Made by a program: the position numbers and the translations under genes
Source of the DNA: Pyrocephalus nanus
Lineage: Eukaryota > Chordata > Aves > Passeriformes > Tyrannidae
Length of the DNA stretch: 64,000 nt
Direction of reading: 5' to 3'
Assembly: GCA_038380795.1 (NCBI GenBank)
Contig: CM076264.1
Span: 5,520,001-5,584,000, forward strand
The notes under the pieces: model-generated
What the model was told of the DNA's origin: nothing
The model's database searches: none
The model's input: the letters and a program-made list of their open reading frames with translations, nothing else
In this document: piece after piece, positions 49,270 through 62,100 of the stretch
Layout of the letters: every line of letters begins with the position of its first letter
Numbering within the stretch: the stretch's first letter is position 1

Positions 49270-50768
49270 GGCATAGACTAAAATGTTCTTACCGATTCAA
49301 TCCATTTCTTATTACATGGCAGTAGACCTCATTTAATTAAATGCAAAGTTATAAACTAAATGTTTCCCAAATGTATACTGAGTATTTAAAAAAAAAAAAA
49401 AATCCCAAGAAGAAAAACCTCACCAGCGAGTGTTTGCCAAGTGTTTGTGTTGGTTTGGCAGGTATTTGGAATAGGGTTTGTTACTGGGTGGGAGAGGGGG
49501 CGTGCAGCCTCTCTGTCACGTCTCTGTCCCTGTGCCTGCTCTGATCAGGTGGGCAGGTACAGCAACCAGGCCTTTGTCGGATATATGTGCCACACATGGG
49601 TGCCACGTGCTTTTAGGACAGCTCATGGTCCTTAGTGCCAGCCCAGCCATGCCTTGGTCCCACTGAACTGAAACTTCTGGGCAGACCTGGGAGAGGTCCT
49701 TGTATGCCAGTTGGTCCTATTGAAATGGAGTTCAAAATAAGTTATTCACACAATCAATCTCTTTTTGAAACTGTATGAATATTAACATGTTATTTACCAG
49801 TACTGACAAAGTAACCTGTTTTTCATTAAGGCTGTAGTCAGGAACGGTGTAAAAACATGATTGCTTGTGGCATTTCTTATCATTTTTGTACCTTGTACCA
49901 GTTGGATGTTTGTCTTTCATTAATTGTGAAGTTGGATTATAGTGGGTTTCCATGTGTATGATTCTGTATGTTTTGATGAGTGTTTTAAAAGTCAGCGTGC
50001 TGTTGCTCTCTTAGATTAGCCAAGGTTTGAGTAGCGCTTACCTTAACCCAGTTTTAATTCCCTCTGTTCCATGTGAGACTGTGCCTCTTTTGAGAGAGCA
50101 GAAAATGACGTAGCACTTAAATTACTTTAAAATATTGAGTTCAGAAAGAGCAGGAATGGCAGCAGGGCTTGCTTTCCCTTTAGAAAAACTTTTTTTTTTT
50201 CTCTTCTGGCTTGGAAGTACCAATGTCCTGTCCTGGCTAGTGGCTTTCTGCTGGGGACAAGAATGTTTCTTTTCAGTGTCTTTCATCTGGACTTTGGTGA
50301 AAAGTTAGATGTAACCACAGTAGGTAACGCTTTTCCAGACAATGCCTTATTGTCTGCACAGGCTGGACGCAGAGACCTTGCATACCTACTTAGAATCAAG
50401 ATTAAATTACCAACCTTTTGGGCATTTTTATGTAAAATGTTCTTTATTATGGTTTTCTCATAGCTAAAGCATGAGTCACTTGCAAGCCATAATAGATTTT
50501 GGCTATGCTGCATGATGAAGTGTTCTGGATGCAGTGAAACATTTAATCAAGACTCCAGGCAGTGCAACTCCCAGTGGTCACCTTAACAGAGAGGAAAAAA
50601 AAGGGAGAGAAAACAAAACAAATTACAGCACCTTTTCTTTGCAGCACTAAGATCAATATTTCATAGAGGCAACAGAAGAAATTAGCTTGGTTTTAATTTT
50701 TAATGATGATGAAAGCAGATTTACACCTGATTTAGACTAAATATAATGAAGGATGAAGTTTTCCACGA
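44356..50768. other. Intronic block, 44.4-50.8 kb
   Basis: It contains the T-box-type inverted repeat at 49139 and T-rich stretches near 46.97 and 49.24-49.27 kb. Otherwise it is featureless AT-rich sequence with no coding signal. Confidence 0.65.
49139..49197. promoter_or_regulatory. Inverted repeat with paired T-box half-sites (candidate)
   Basis: The left arm AATGTCACACCT (49139-49150) and the right arm AGGTGTGACATT (49186-49197) are perfect reverse complements separated by 35 bp. Each contains the T-box half-site TCACACCT/AGGTGTGA, in the same relative orientation as the classic Brachyury palindrome. Function is not shown. It could also be a chance hairpin or a transposon remnant. Confidence 0.4.
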
Positions 50769-50968
50769 TGAGGATAGTGAAACACTGGCACAGGTTGCCC
50801 AGAGAGATGCTGGATGTCCCATCCCTGGGGACGTTCAAGGCCAGGTTGGACTGGGCTCTGAGCAGCCTGATCTAGGCTGAAGATGTCCTTCCTTGCTCAT
50901 TGAAGAGGAGCTGGACTAGATGGTCTTTTAAGGTGCTTTTTAACCCAAACTATTCTATGATTCTATGA
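50769..50968 (+). mobile_element. CR1 3'-end fragment
   Basis: It is in sense orientation: CACTGGCACAGGTTGCCCAG, CCCATCCCTGGGGACGTTCA, AGGCCAGGTTGGACTGGGCT, GGACTAGATGGTC, and the intact terminal ATTCTATGATTCTATGA. The segment between the GCAGCCTGATCTAG and GGACTAGATGG blocks differs from the other copies, which points to a distinct subfamily. Confidence 0.93.
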
Positions 50969-52094
50969 TTTTTCTGATAGTGTCAGTTAAATCACTGACT
51001 TCTTGAAAGCACTCTGATCTTCCAGCATATTATAGTGATGCTTTATAAAAGTGACTTGGTTGCAAAACATCAAATCACCTTACTAAACTTTACAATATGA
51101 TATTAAATCCAGGAAAGTTATGTAGTGTTAAAATACTGGAATTAGAGTATTTCTATATAATCCCTGTTCTAAATGGGCTCAAACTGTTGTCTTGTATTGG
51201 CTTAATATTTTATTTGCTTTGGGATGAGTGGAGTGGGCAGTGGGGTAGCCCAGGACAGGTTTCACATCCCATCTTTCATCAGGATACTCTTCAGCTCAGA
51301 TGTGGAAATTTGGTCTTGTGCCTTGTTCTCTTTGCACGGAGAGATCTTCAGTGTCTAAGGTCTGAGTGCTGACACATCCACCTATTGCCCAAGCAATGTC
51401 ATCGTCACCTAAAATTAAGGATTTAGCCTGAAATGTACTAGAAGGAGTTTGGAAAGTGTTCAACACACTGATTTCTTCCAAAGGTGTTACCTCAAATTTC
51501 AAAGATCAAGTGACTGCTGCTGCCCCTGGATGTTCAAACTTGGCTTTTTTTTGTCTCCAAACAGTGCCTTTTTAGCGTTTTTTTCCCCTACATTTTCTCC
51601 CCAGCTGCAATATTCCCCTTGTTAATAGTGGGATGTTTAACAACTTTGTATTTCTATTTAACAGGTTTGCTGGCCTGCAGCACAATAGACTAATGTGATT
51701 TTTATTGTGCTAGCATGTGCTGGGATTGTTTGCCTCCTGGAAAATGGGATATTCAGATGCCTCATTCAGCTTCAGCCTCAGCAAAAGCTATTGCCTTGTC
51801 CCAAGACATTTTCTTTATAAATAGACTTTCCATCTTGTTGTGGAAATTGTAAATGTGCATGGATCTGTAATTCAGTATTTTCACCTTCCTGAGGTCTACT
51901 GTTATTGGGTATTCAAGTAGTTTTAAAATGTAATGTTTCTTTTTTTTTCCTTCACACTATTTCCCAGTATTTCAGAGCAAGGTGGGAAACTGGTTCAAGA
52001 CAGCCTATGGGGTTTTATCATTATTAGAATTTTTTTTTTTTTTAGGAATATATGTATAAATATAACTATTTTTTAAAGAGGATTTTTCTTCTTC

Positions 52095-52120
52095 TTTTTT
52101 TTTTTTTTTTTTTTTTTTTT
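52095..52120. repeat. Poly(T) 26-mer
   Basis: A pure T run preceded by CTTCTTC, making a longer polypyrimidine tract. It is close to a second T run at about 52031-52043. Confidence 0.9.
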
Positions 52121-54267
52121 CTGGAAATGCACTTCCAGAAATGCATTGTACTCTGATGCTTAATCTTTCCTTTTCCTTTCCCTTGTAGTTTGGAGGAAGG
52201 ATGCATGCACTGGTCCTCAAGCACTTAGTATAACCATACCTTCACTGATGAGAGTAGACAGTGTGATTACTCGCATCAATAAAAAAAAGGAATCTACACA
52301 TGCATGTTTATTTTTCAGGATTAGTGAAGCATTGTTTGCTGGATGAAAAAAAAGGCTGAAGTGATGGAGGCAGGAAAAGAAGTGACTAGTGTTGGCCAGG
52401 TTATTCAGTCAGTTACATGGACAGGATAAATTAATAGTTGAATTCTTTCCTTTTATCATCATGAATTATATTATATAGAGTATTTATCAAGGGAGGAGGA
52501 AATAAAACCCTTTCACTTTTATTCTGTTCACATTGATAATGCACTGCCATGGTCTCCAGCAAAGAAGAATGAGCTCCATAATTTTTTTGAAATGAAGGAT
52601 CATAGAATGACTTAAGCAGGAACAGAAGTCTTAGGGTGATGTGTGGTGATGCTGCCTGTAGATTATTAGATGGTGTCTCTTGAGAGAAGCAGTGAACATC
52701 AGGGCAGCAAGCAAAGGGAAGAAGAATGACTCAACGACATATAAATTGAAAGAAAAGCTGTTGCCTTTCCACTCTGTTTAATCTTTAGTCAAATACTGTT
52801 TGAAGAAGTGTCGAACATGTGAGACATCTGGGAGTTCCTTTCTTCTTAGATTGTGCTCTATCTATAGATCTCAGACTGAATGTGTACCATGGATGGGGTG
52901 GCCCCAAGCAAGAATTACTGCTTGCGTTTTGGGACTCCCAGGGAAACTTGCTGCTGCCACGTGAGCTCACTCGTGTTTCCTGTGTCATCTGTTTCCCTCC
53001 ACTCATTTTCATTCCATAGATAGAAGAACTTCAGAAAAGTATTCTGTCTGTAAGGCCTCCTCACCTTGAAATAAAAGGAAATTAAATGTTAATAACTGTA
53101 ATAAAGCAGAAGGATAAATTCTGGCCAAATGAGCCCATTGGTTTATAAAAGGTGTTATGTTTGGATAGAATTTGGCACAGTACCTTCCAGTGCGATGTTT
53201 TATTTTACATACTTTGGTAGCTCATAAACCTAGTAACTTTGGTCACTAAAATAATTTCTTGTTCCAGAATAAAACTCTCATTTTAAGTTTTTTTTATGTT
53301 GACCATGGAATTTGTCTAGCCTGCTAATGACTAATCGTCTGGGGTACTAGTATTTTTGAAGTGGGTTGGTGTTTTTGCTCCAAGAAGAGAAAATTTGTCT
53401 TTTAGCAACTGTTTCTTAATTCAACAAATTATTTTGAATAAGCTTAAGAATAGTTTATTCAAATGCAAACTCACTGGTTAACCCCAAAAAATACTCTTTT
53501 TTTTTTTTTTCTGTCATGATGAAATTTCTCCTTTCCTGCACAGAATAAGTTGTTTTCAGAACCATGTACAAAGTATGAAGCTATCGAATACTTTACATTG
53601 CAGCATCACTCTATGTGGTGAGATGAGTCTCTTTCACAGACACTCCTCATAAGTGTCATCGATTAATTCAAGGAGGGTATTTTCTACTTTTTTTAAAATA
53701 AAGGGAACATTTTGATAGAACAGTGAGTTTCCCAGTGACTTCCTGTGTTCAGGTTTATGTCCTCTAAATGCTTAAATAGATCTGTGTGCTTAAACACTTG
53801 AGTTTAAGATGTTATTCCTTATATCTGTTAAGACCAAAGTTTTGTCTGAATAGAGAAAAGAACTATTTTTTTCTTACATCTACAGTTAAGTTGAGGCGCA
53901 ACTGTTTGAGGTGAGTGCTGCCCTGCCTCAATCTGTTCTGAATTTGTTTGTGGAGGGGAAAAAAAAGCCACAAGAGACTAATTTGAGCAGCAAATAAGAA
54001 TCTTAACAAGATCAAGGTAATTAATACTTCCTCTGCTTTGAAAATGTCTGTGACAACAGGCTGCAGCATGGGTTGGCCATCTGTAACAGTGGCAGGGCCA
54101 CGACATTATTGTGAGAATGTTATTAGGCCTGTGAAGGAGAAATTGCATTCATGCACAGGGAAATTTGTGGCATTGTTTTGACTTTCTGTTGTTGATCTCT
54201 GTGGTTTGTTGTATGTCCTGGTGCTTTTGCACCTTAGTTTAAATATAGCTGGAATCAAACATTAAAC

Positions 54268-54306
54268 AAGCACACAAACAAACAAAAAAAACCCCACCCA
54301 AACAAA
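54268..54306. repeat. Short A/C-rich tract
   Basis: ACAAACAAACAAAAAAAACC leads into CCACCCAAACAAAG. It is the same compositional class as the tracts at 17334 and 25596. Confidence 0.75.
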
Positions 54307-55805
54307 GTTTGCCTAGAAATGGATATGTACAATTATTGTGTTTATTTTACAAGGCTTAATTAATAAGCAATATGTATTTTTCTGAAGAATTAACTGTGAA
54401 GGAAAGGGTTAATTTTCAGCCCTTTTTCTAGCTGCATTAAATGTGTGAAGGAAAAGCACTAGACTAGAATTTGTACCAAAGTAGGATAATTTTGTGGATA
54501 TTTACATGCGTGTGGATAGAACAAAGCCTTCTGATTTTTTCATTTCCCATTGAACAAACAAACCAGGGCAATATTTTGAGTCTGTTAATAATTTTTCCAT
54601 CATAATGTTAACAGATTTAGAATGGTCTGTAACAATGTCTGTTCTCATGGCTTCTGCAGAAATTCAAGGCTGTTCAGAGGAGCAAAACCCCCATCAGTTC
54701 ACGGACCACTGGAGAAAGCAAGTTAGAGAATTAAAAAGGTGCAAGGACTCTTCACTACCTTTGCTGCTGCTGTATTTTATTCTATTTGAGTCCTTTGAGT
54801 GGCAGTAAGAATGTTTGGGTCATATTTTAAAGATGCTGTTGATATAAATGCCAATTGAGTTGAATTTTTTTTTTTTTTTTTGAGACTGTCCATAGTACTT
54901 TGAGTAGTCCAAAGTGAGGCTCAGGTGACTGTTTTGTGTCTCTGGCTTGCATCCTAGAGTTGCACTGACTGCTGAGTTTAAGGTCAGGCAAGATTATTCC
55001 CCATGTTGGATAGATTTGGAGAAGGGGGTGATGATTATCACTTTCAATGTAGCCTGGGCATGTTGCTTCCTACAATTCTATAGGCATTGGCATGTAATGG
55101 TTCGTTCCTTCGAAGGCTTGGCCAACTCTCTTCAGCTCCCTTTGTCTTTTTTCCTGTGGTGTTTTTGAGGTTTTGAGGCCTCTGGGTTCCTAAATATTTA
55201 TTCTTGTATTTGTTGTTTTTGCTGGTTTGCCATCAGTGCAGGCTGAGAGCATAGCACGTGATCTGTAGACCCTTTTGAACATGATTCCTGTGGTACAAAC
55301 AGGTAATACTGTCATGATCACCTTGTCTTGCCTTCATTAAGTCCAAGGCAGGATTAACCATTAAAGGGTAGCATATGATATTAATCAAACCATGTATTTC
55401 AGAAATCCAAGTGACACACACTGATATCTTTAGGCAAATGTAATGTGGGATTGGAAAGACAGAAGAAGTTGGTTTGGAAGAGATTTAGTTTAGATCTTTG
55501 ATTAAAACTTTGTGGACTTTTTTTTTTTTTTTCACCATTAAAGATGTGATATGCTGCAATCTTCCAGTGCCCTGTGGCATAAAAAACTTTGTGGCTGTGG
55601 TTCTCCTGTGGGCCTCTGCTTGGTGTCAGAACTTCTGAAATAATTTCAAAGTGAACTTAATTTTTGAACTCCTGAATAGAAGACTGGACATTCACTTTGC
55701 ATCCAGTCTCACTCAGGATATATATTTTGTGAAATGAAGCTTAATGGACTCTTGTTTTGGGGCAAATGTGAAGATTTTTCTCAAGTCTTTATCATAAACA
55801 CTTTT

Positions 55806-55931
55806 GGCCAGGTTGGATGGGGCCCTGAGCAACCTGGTCTAGTGGAAGGTATCCCTCCCCATGGCAGGGGATTGGAACAAGATGATCTTTAAGGTCCCTT
55901 CCAACCCAAACCATTTTGTGATTCTGTGATT
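55806..55931 (+). mobile_element. CR1 3'-end fragment
   Basis: It is in sense orientation: GCCAGGTTGGATGGGGCCCT, GAGCAACCTGGTCTAGTGG, GATGATCTTTAAGGTCCCTT, CCAACCCAAACCATT, ending in ATTCTGTGATT, a decayed form of the terminal octamer. It is about 125 bp, 5'-truncated. Confidence 0.93.
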
Positions 55932-56297
55932 ACTTAAGTGAAATTTCCACTAACAAGTGCATCCAAGGATTTTATTCCTTAGTTTTTACAGTACTGTGTG
56001 TAAGCTGAAGTTATAAATTGTAGCAGAAGTAAAAAGATAGCTTTAAACAAGGGTACTAATTAGACTTAGCCAATGGGGAATTAGGGAGCAGTACATGTTA
56101 TCTAAGCCAGTGGATAAATAGTAAACCATGGTGTAAATGCTCTTTAAAGTAGTTGTGGTATTTTCTAAAAATGTCTCCTCCTTATTTGAGAATTCCTTAT
56201 TTTTGCACCACCTAAAGCACATCGGTATAAAATACAATGCCTTTGTTTACTTGTGAACTGATTTTTCAGAATAAAATTAGCTCTATTATTCTTCTCC

Positions 56298-56398
56298 TTT
56301 TTTTTTTTTTTTTTTTTGTTTTGTTTGTTTTTTTGTTGTTTGGGGTTTTTTTGGGTTTTTTTTTGTTTGTTTGTTTTGGTTTGGTTTGGTTTGGTTTT
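56298..56398. repeat. T/G-only low-complexity tract with (TTTGG)n end
   Basis: The 101 consecutive bases contain no A or C. The tract starts as a run of about 20 T, passes through TTTGTTTG and GGGG/GGG clusters and ends in four (TTTGG) units. Complete strand asymmetry over this length is notable, but such tracts recur in this window. Confidence 0.92.
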
Positions 56399-58187
56399 CC
56401 CCCCAGTTCTCTGGAATCTGACTTTATAATTAATTTATTTGTCTCACAACCCTTAGCCATCTGTATCCTTACTATTCTACATTATGCAGGCTACAGGCAA
56501 TGCATGGCTCCCATCCCAAACCCCCCAGAAGTTGTCATATATTTTTCATATGATTTGTACAACGGGTGATCTCTCGTCACGAAAATGGGTTCTGGTGGTG
56601 AAATGTCACCCGCAGCTGAAACATTAGCTGTGAATGACATGTATGGTATGAATAAATAAATTGCAGAGCTGTGCAGCTGCTTTACCTTGAAACCCTATCT
56701 GGGGAAATCCTGTTCTCTGAGGAGGAGAGCAGGCCGAGTTTGCTGTGCCAGTTCATGGGGCAGGACCCTCTTGGCATGGAGAGCTGGCAAAATCCTTTGT
56801 CTGTCATTTCTACCACACCTCTCCCATTTCTGTGATTAATTGTCACCCAGATGCAGGAGTCTCCTTGAAAACTGACCTAGGCTGGTTTATTCCCTGAAAG
56901 TTTGTGTCTCATTAGTTAGTTGTCAGTCATTCCTTGTGATGCTCTGGTAAGTGCTCCTTTAAAGTTAATGATAAAACCTTCTGGGTTAATCTGTCTCAGG
57001 CCATGAATTGTTGTTTTGTACCATTTGTGAATGGTCAAAGGGATTAAATATGGGATAAATAAATAATGACCTTCTGTAAAAGACCACTGTTTTATCTCCA
57101 CTTCCAGTACATATAGCTGTGTAGTAACTCCTGTTTTTAAAGATATTTAAGTTCTTTTTAATGCTGTGGGAAAGTTCTGACAAGCTGACAGTAACAGTAG
57201 CCGACTGGGCATAAATACTGAATACAGACTGAAGAAAAAAATTAAAAATTAGAAGATAAAAAGCTCAATTACTTGAGGTGACAGGATGACGTAGATCCCC
57301 AGGTGGAAAGTGTCTTCTTGCATGGTGTATATCCTGACCACGAATGCGATCTCAATAGTTTAAAGCTCTCTACCCTCTGAAGAAATTCTGTTGGTGTAAA
57401 AATGCTTATCAGGGAAATAGCTGAGCTCCTTGCAGCCCTCTGTGCCTTCGAAACTTCCTCTGAGGCAAAAGAGACTGATGTAGTAGGATCAAATACACCC
57501 TCAGAATATTTACAATTTAGTAAATTTTCAGTATCTTTGGTGACAGACAGTAGTACAACACACCAAACCTGTTGTGTCTAAAAGTCTCTGGGAGGACCAA
57601 AAGATGGAGTATCCTTTGGAATGTGGTTCTCAGGAAGCCCACAGAGAACGAATACCTTGGTGTGCAGCCACTGAGTGCTTGGGGAGAGATGCAGCAAGTG
57701 AGCCCAGGTGATTCAGTTGTTTTGCAGGGGCGGCCAAGACTCTGTCACTGAAGTGTTTGTCTTTGGGATCGTCCTGGTGATCAAGTCAGAATGTCTTGGC
57801 AACTGGTGGTCTGTATGAAAACAGAAAAGAGAAGAAATCGTTAAGACAGGGGATTAGAAATAGTGGAATTGTAGACTTCAGGTCACCAAAAATGTCTGCC
57901 TTGGTTGTATCAGGAGCAGCCCAACACATCTATTTTCAACTGAGTGCAGGGAGAACTCTTGTGTATAACAGCATGGCAGATATTGTACTGGAAATAATGT
58001 TCCGTCTGTCAGTCTGGGTATCCTCAAGTCATCCCTTTGCCTTTCTTCCTGTGCAACAGCCCTCTCTCTACCTTTCTCTGTTCCTTGGTGAGAGTTCCTT
58101 CATCTATCCCTGTTCTCCTTAGAGGGTTTTCAGAGTATGGTGACTGTTCAGTATTTTGGGTCCAAGACAAGCCTTTTTTATTTTTTC

Positions 58188-58208
58188 TTTTTTTTTTTTT
58201 TTTTTTTT
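58188..58208. repeat. Poly(T) 21-mer
   Basis: A T run inside a T-rich stretch. It creates the lysine tail of a spurious minus-strand frame. Confidence 0.9.
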
Positions 58209-59034
58209 CTATGATAAATATAACCAGCTGTGTCTTCTTTTTCTATTTTGGAATATTGCATTCCATACCCAGCAACATGGGAAAACGTAGCTCTGCATCT
58301 TTTTGAATTAGCATCAGCAGGGCAGCAATCTTGCATATGAAAAACTAGAATAAAGATCACACAACAACCTTTCAGGAACTATAATTATTATTTGGAAAAA
58401 GCATACAAATATGGCATGTGAAAAGAATAGTAGTTGAGCTGTGGATCGGCAAGGAGAGGAGATGCTTATGGGTGCTCCTAAAGTAACGTTTATGTTTGCA
58501 GTTAGGGGAGAGCTTTGAGAGAGAGAGAAAAACAGATTATTTTTTATAAAATATATTAAGTGCAAGGGTGTTTTTTCTTCTCTTGGAACAGAGAGTTGCC
58601 AATATATAAACATTTCAGAGAGAATTTTACACCACCTCATCTTTATGTCAGGCAGCATTTAATGGTTGAACGATCTCCTGCCCCGGCACTTGGCAGCTAC
58701 TCTCCAGGGGCCGACTTTGAGGATTACAATGACAGTCTATCAGTGGATCTCTTCCAATATAAACTAGAATAGGACCATTTAAAATCAGTTGCTATCAACA
58801 AGTCAAATTAACTTCATTTATGTTAGAGGCTCTCCTATGAGTATTTTATAACAACGTGGAACTTTAATATCCGGAGGGGCTTTTCCTGTTGTTGGTGTGA
58901 TTTGGGAATGTGCTAATTCACGTGATTAAGAACAATTTACCTGATTTCTTTCAGAGTTACATGATTTGTAACATTCAGGTCCAATCAGCACTTAGGGCTC
59001 ACATGGCTTTTTTTCTGATTCCTGATTTTTACAG

Positions 59035-59166
59035 GTTGAAATAACACTTCAGGATATCAATGACAACCCACCAGTATTCCCCACAGATATGCTCGATCTG
59101 ACTGTAGAAGAGAATATAGGAGATGGATCTAAAATATTGCAGCTGACAGCCATGGACGCTGATGAG
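59035..59166 (+). CDS. FAT4: FAT4 internal coding exon A (cadherin repeat junction), partial gene
   Basis: This internal exon of 44 codons begins after a pyrimidine-rich stretch ending in TTTTTACAG and stops at a GATGAG|GTAGGA donor, so both borders are phase 0. The translation starts VEITLQDINDNPPVF, the calcium-binding DxNDN end of one cadherin repeat. It continues through LDLTVEENIGDGSK, the first strand of the next repeat with its XEX calcium motif, and ends in MDADE. Exon B continues this repeat without a frame break. From memory the residues fit the middle of the FAT4 ectodomain, just after the part encoded by the giant first coding exon. FAT4 is a single-pass giant protocadherin at the plasma membrane that binds DCHS1 and acts in planar polarity and growth control. 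Membership of the Fat/Dachsous cadherins is certain from the motifs. The assignment to FAT4 rather than FAT1-3 is recall, not a search. There is no start codon because the exon is internal. Confidence 0.88.
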
Positions 59167-62100
59167 GTAGGAGCATGGTTTCATATTTGAATGTTGGTAC
59201 TAAAAGTGCTGGAAATGTGTTTTTACCTGTTCCCTTCATCCCTTTCTGAGAGCTTGGCCTCAGGAATCATTGCAGTCATTCACCAAACTCTGTTCAGTAT
59301 CATGGAGTCGCCCAGAGGCAAAACCACATGAGCAAGTGAAACAACTACTCTGTTACTTGAAGGCTGCTCACTGGTTTGTACATAATGAGTTAATGTTTTC
59401 CTAACATCTCTTAATGCCAAAAAGTGCCCCACATTTTGGGTTTGGATGGCGGTGTTTCCAGTCTAATCACGCACAGTACCCAGTGATGTGGCGAAGGTGC
59501 TCACCTGCCCAGTGTGTGTGATAAAGAGTTACTGACGTTCAGTTTAAGACCACAGCTTGAGATCTAAATTAACTTTGAAGCCAAGATATTGTAGTTAAGC
59601 CCAGATTCAAGGTGTGCAATAAAATTAATGTCAGACAAGTCTTGGAGGACAAGAAAACTTTTGGTAATGCTTTCCTTTTGACTGGATCTAAATAATATTG
59701 ATATTATCCTTCCCTAAAGAAGGTTTTGTTTTACAAAAAAAGAGGGGAAAAGAAATAATGCTGAAATATGTGCTCTATGCAGGAATCTGTTTGCAAAATA
59801 ATTTTGCCCACTTAGGCTCATAACTGTGAGGACACTGCAAAACTAAGGTGCTATTCATTTATTTTAGAAAATAAGTTATGAAAATGTTAATGATATTGTT
59901 TTCATTTATTTGAGCTGATTCTTTCCACGAGGAAAAGGCCTAAAAAGTCAATGTGAACAGGCAAAGAAGTTTGTGTTGTCATTAAAGTATAGAGTTACAC
60001 TTGACAACAGCGAGCAGTTCTTGCATTCAAATAATAGGGTAATTCAACCTCCTCAAGAGAATTTTATTCCTGCCCTTTTTTGTGTTAGCTTGGTTAGTCT
60101 TCCTGTGATTGTTAATTGGTGTACTTAATCTTACTACTGCAGAGGGAACCACTGGAACACCCGTAAGAATAGTACAAATGTGATCATGAAATTTTTGTTC
60201 TTCCCTTTAGTTTCTGGGAGTAGCCTGATATATAGACAAAACCCAGGATTTTGGAAAGATGCACATCTGTAACAAATATTCTAGCTGTTTGTATTTATTT
60301 TAGAAAGAAATAAATATTGAACTACCACTCTCTAGTATGGTAGGGCAAATATATCTAAGATTTTATGAATGCTCCAGCCTCTTTTTGACAATTTCCAAAT
60401 TGTGTCTCATATGTTATCCATCCTGAAGCACTCCATCCAGTGGGAAGTGATTTTTTACCTCAGAGAGAAACTGGTCAATCTTTTCTATAAAAAGAGAGGA
60501 TTTCAGTTTCCCTACCAGAATATTTGTAACTCAAAATTATTATGAAGAGCTGAAGTTTTCTTAGCTGTGTAAAGTTTAGCATCAAGATACTTACCTTTTT
60601 TTCCCCCCCTTCTCTGAAGTTGAGGGCACAGTGAATGCTCCTTCTTTTTCATATCATCTTCCTGAGATGTTACACTTTCAGACATTCACACAACATTCAC
60701 ACTTTCAGAATCAAAGTTTTCACTTCCAAAGGTTGTCAGAACACTTACATGGCTGAGAGGTGTACAGGAACGCCTCTTTATAATACTTTATAATGATAGT
60801 AGGGAGGCAGGCAAATTTCAGATCCTTGTCTGCTATAAGGGCATCATAGAGATCTGAGAAAAGATATAAAGACACTCTTTAGGTGCTAAGTGATACCCAA
60901 GGCTTTAACAATTCCAACAAATTCTAACCTTTTTTAAAGTCACTTGTTGATAGGAAATTTCTCTACAGCTTTTTAGTAGGTTTTACATATCTGTGTTTTG
61001 TTTTGCTTCTCACCTAGGTTGTGTATAAACCAGTATTGCAGGTGGCTGTGGTTATAGCTGCACTCTCTTAGAAGGACTCTGACTGGTCAAACAAGGGATG
61101 AAGAGTGTGGTCACCTCTGACCTGAAATCTGAAATTGTGATCAGATGTTTTTGCTCAGCCACACAATTGGAGGAAAAGCATGTGACATCCCCTAGGTACA
61201 CCTGAGCACACAGCTGAAGTGCTGCTTGCAGCTCGTCAGGGTTGGACACCTGCACATGCCTGTTTTCTTTCTAAATTTCATTTTATCAGTTAGCTCAGTG
61301 CAACTCTTTGAAACAACACCCCAGAGAGAAAGTTTGGCACGAGGCACTTGGGTAAGGTCAGGTAACTAACACTTGTCTCTCTTCTCACTAATACAAGCGG
61401 GTGTTTATCTCTGTTAATTTGCTTTTTTAGGCAAGAGTGTTTGGAACAGTTACAGAATTTCTTTCTCCCTGATCTCTTTGATCTGTTGTTCACCTCAGAA
61501 GTGCCACTTCTATGCCAGCAGCAGGTTTCAGCTGTGACATCTTAGCTCTGGCCTGGTACCATAGAAGGGCATGGTAAATATCTGCTCACCCACCAAAACA
61601 CACTGTCAGGCATCAGCAGCACTCAGTGTGTAGGTACATTTATCTCATGTTACACTTTACTAGCTTCAGAGCCTTTAAGCCTGTCTTGGAAAAAAGAAAA
61701 AGACATTTTTCTACATAACATTATTTTTCTTTAATGTTCCTTTCAAAGTCCACATGTATCCTTTTTTAATCAAGGGCGACTGAGATTTTTTGACCCAAAA
61801 GCAAATGCTTTTGACTTGCAGCACAACCCAAAAGATCAGAACTGTGATTTTGATGACACGTGATTTGTCACTTGGGGGCTTTTTATTTACAGGGGTAAAT
61901 GTATTTCCTTGCAAAAACTGACCTTTGAGGGGTTGCTGCAAGCACAGCCCTCATGAATGTTTCCTGACTGGGAGCTGCGGCTCTTGCCATGTGCTGGCTG
62001 GAGGAACTGTTGCGTGGCTACCCCAGGCCCTCCCTCTCCTGCCTTCTCCATTCCGCCTCCAGAGAGTGAGACATGCAGAGCTGATCCCACTTCCAGGGAT

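Larger units (their letters stand above)
50969..55805. other. Intronic block, 51.0-55.8 kb
   Basis: It contains the poly(T) at 52095 and the A/C tract at 54268. No coding signal was recognised. Confidence 0.65.
1..59034 (+). other. FAT4: Large FAT4 intron upstream of exon A (5' end outside window)
   Basis: I found no cadherin motif (DxNDN, DRE, XEX) in any frame before 59035, so this whole span is read as a single intron or intron part. It ends with the acceptor TTTTTACAG at 59026-59034. In FAT4 the N-terminal third of the ectodomain is encoded by one giant exon, which would then lie to the left of the window. That point is inference from family gene structure. A small alternative exon within the intron cannot be excluded (see findings at 8305 and 58560). 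Confidence 0.75.
55932..59034. other. Intronic block directly upstream of exon A
   Basis: It contains the 101-nt T/G tract, the poly(T) at 58188 and an unexplained + strand open frame at 58560-58772. The last 40 bases are T-rich and end in the exon A acceptor. Confidence 0.65.

Noticed and set aside
52608..52650. GATCATAGAATGACTTAAG resembling a CR1 end
   Set aside because: Only one octamer is present and the following 100 bases do not match any CR1 block that I can recall.
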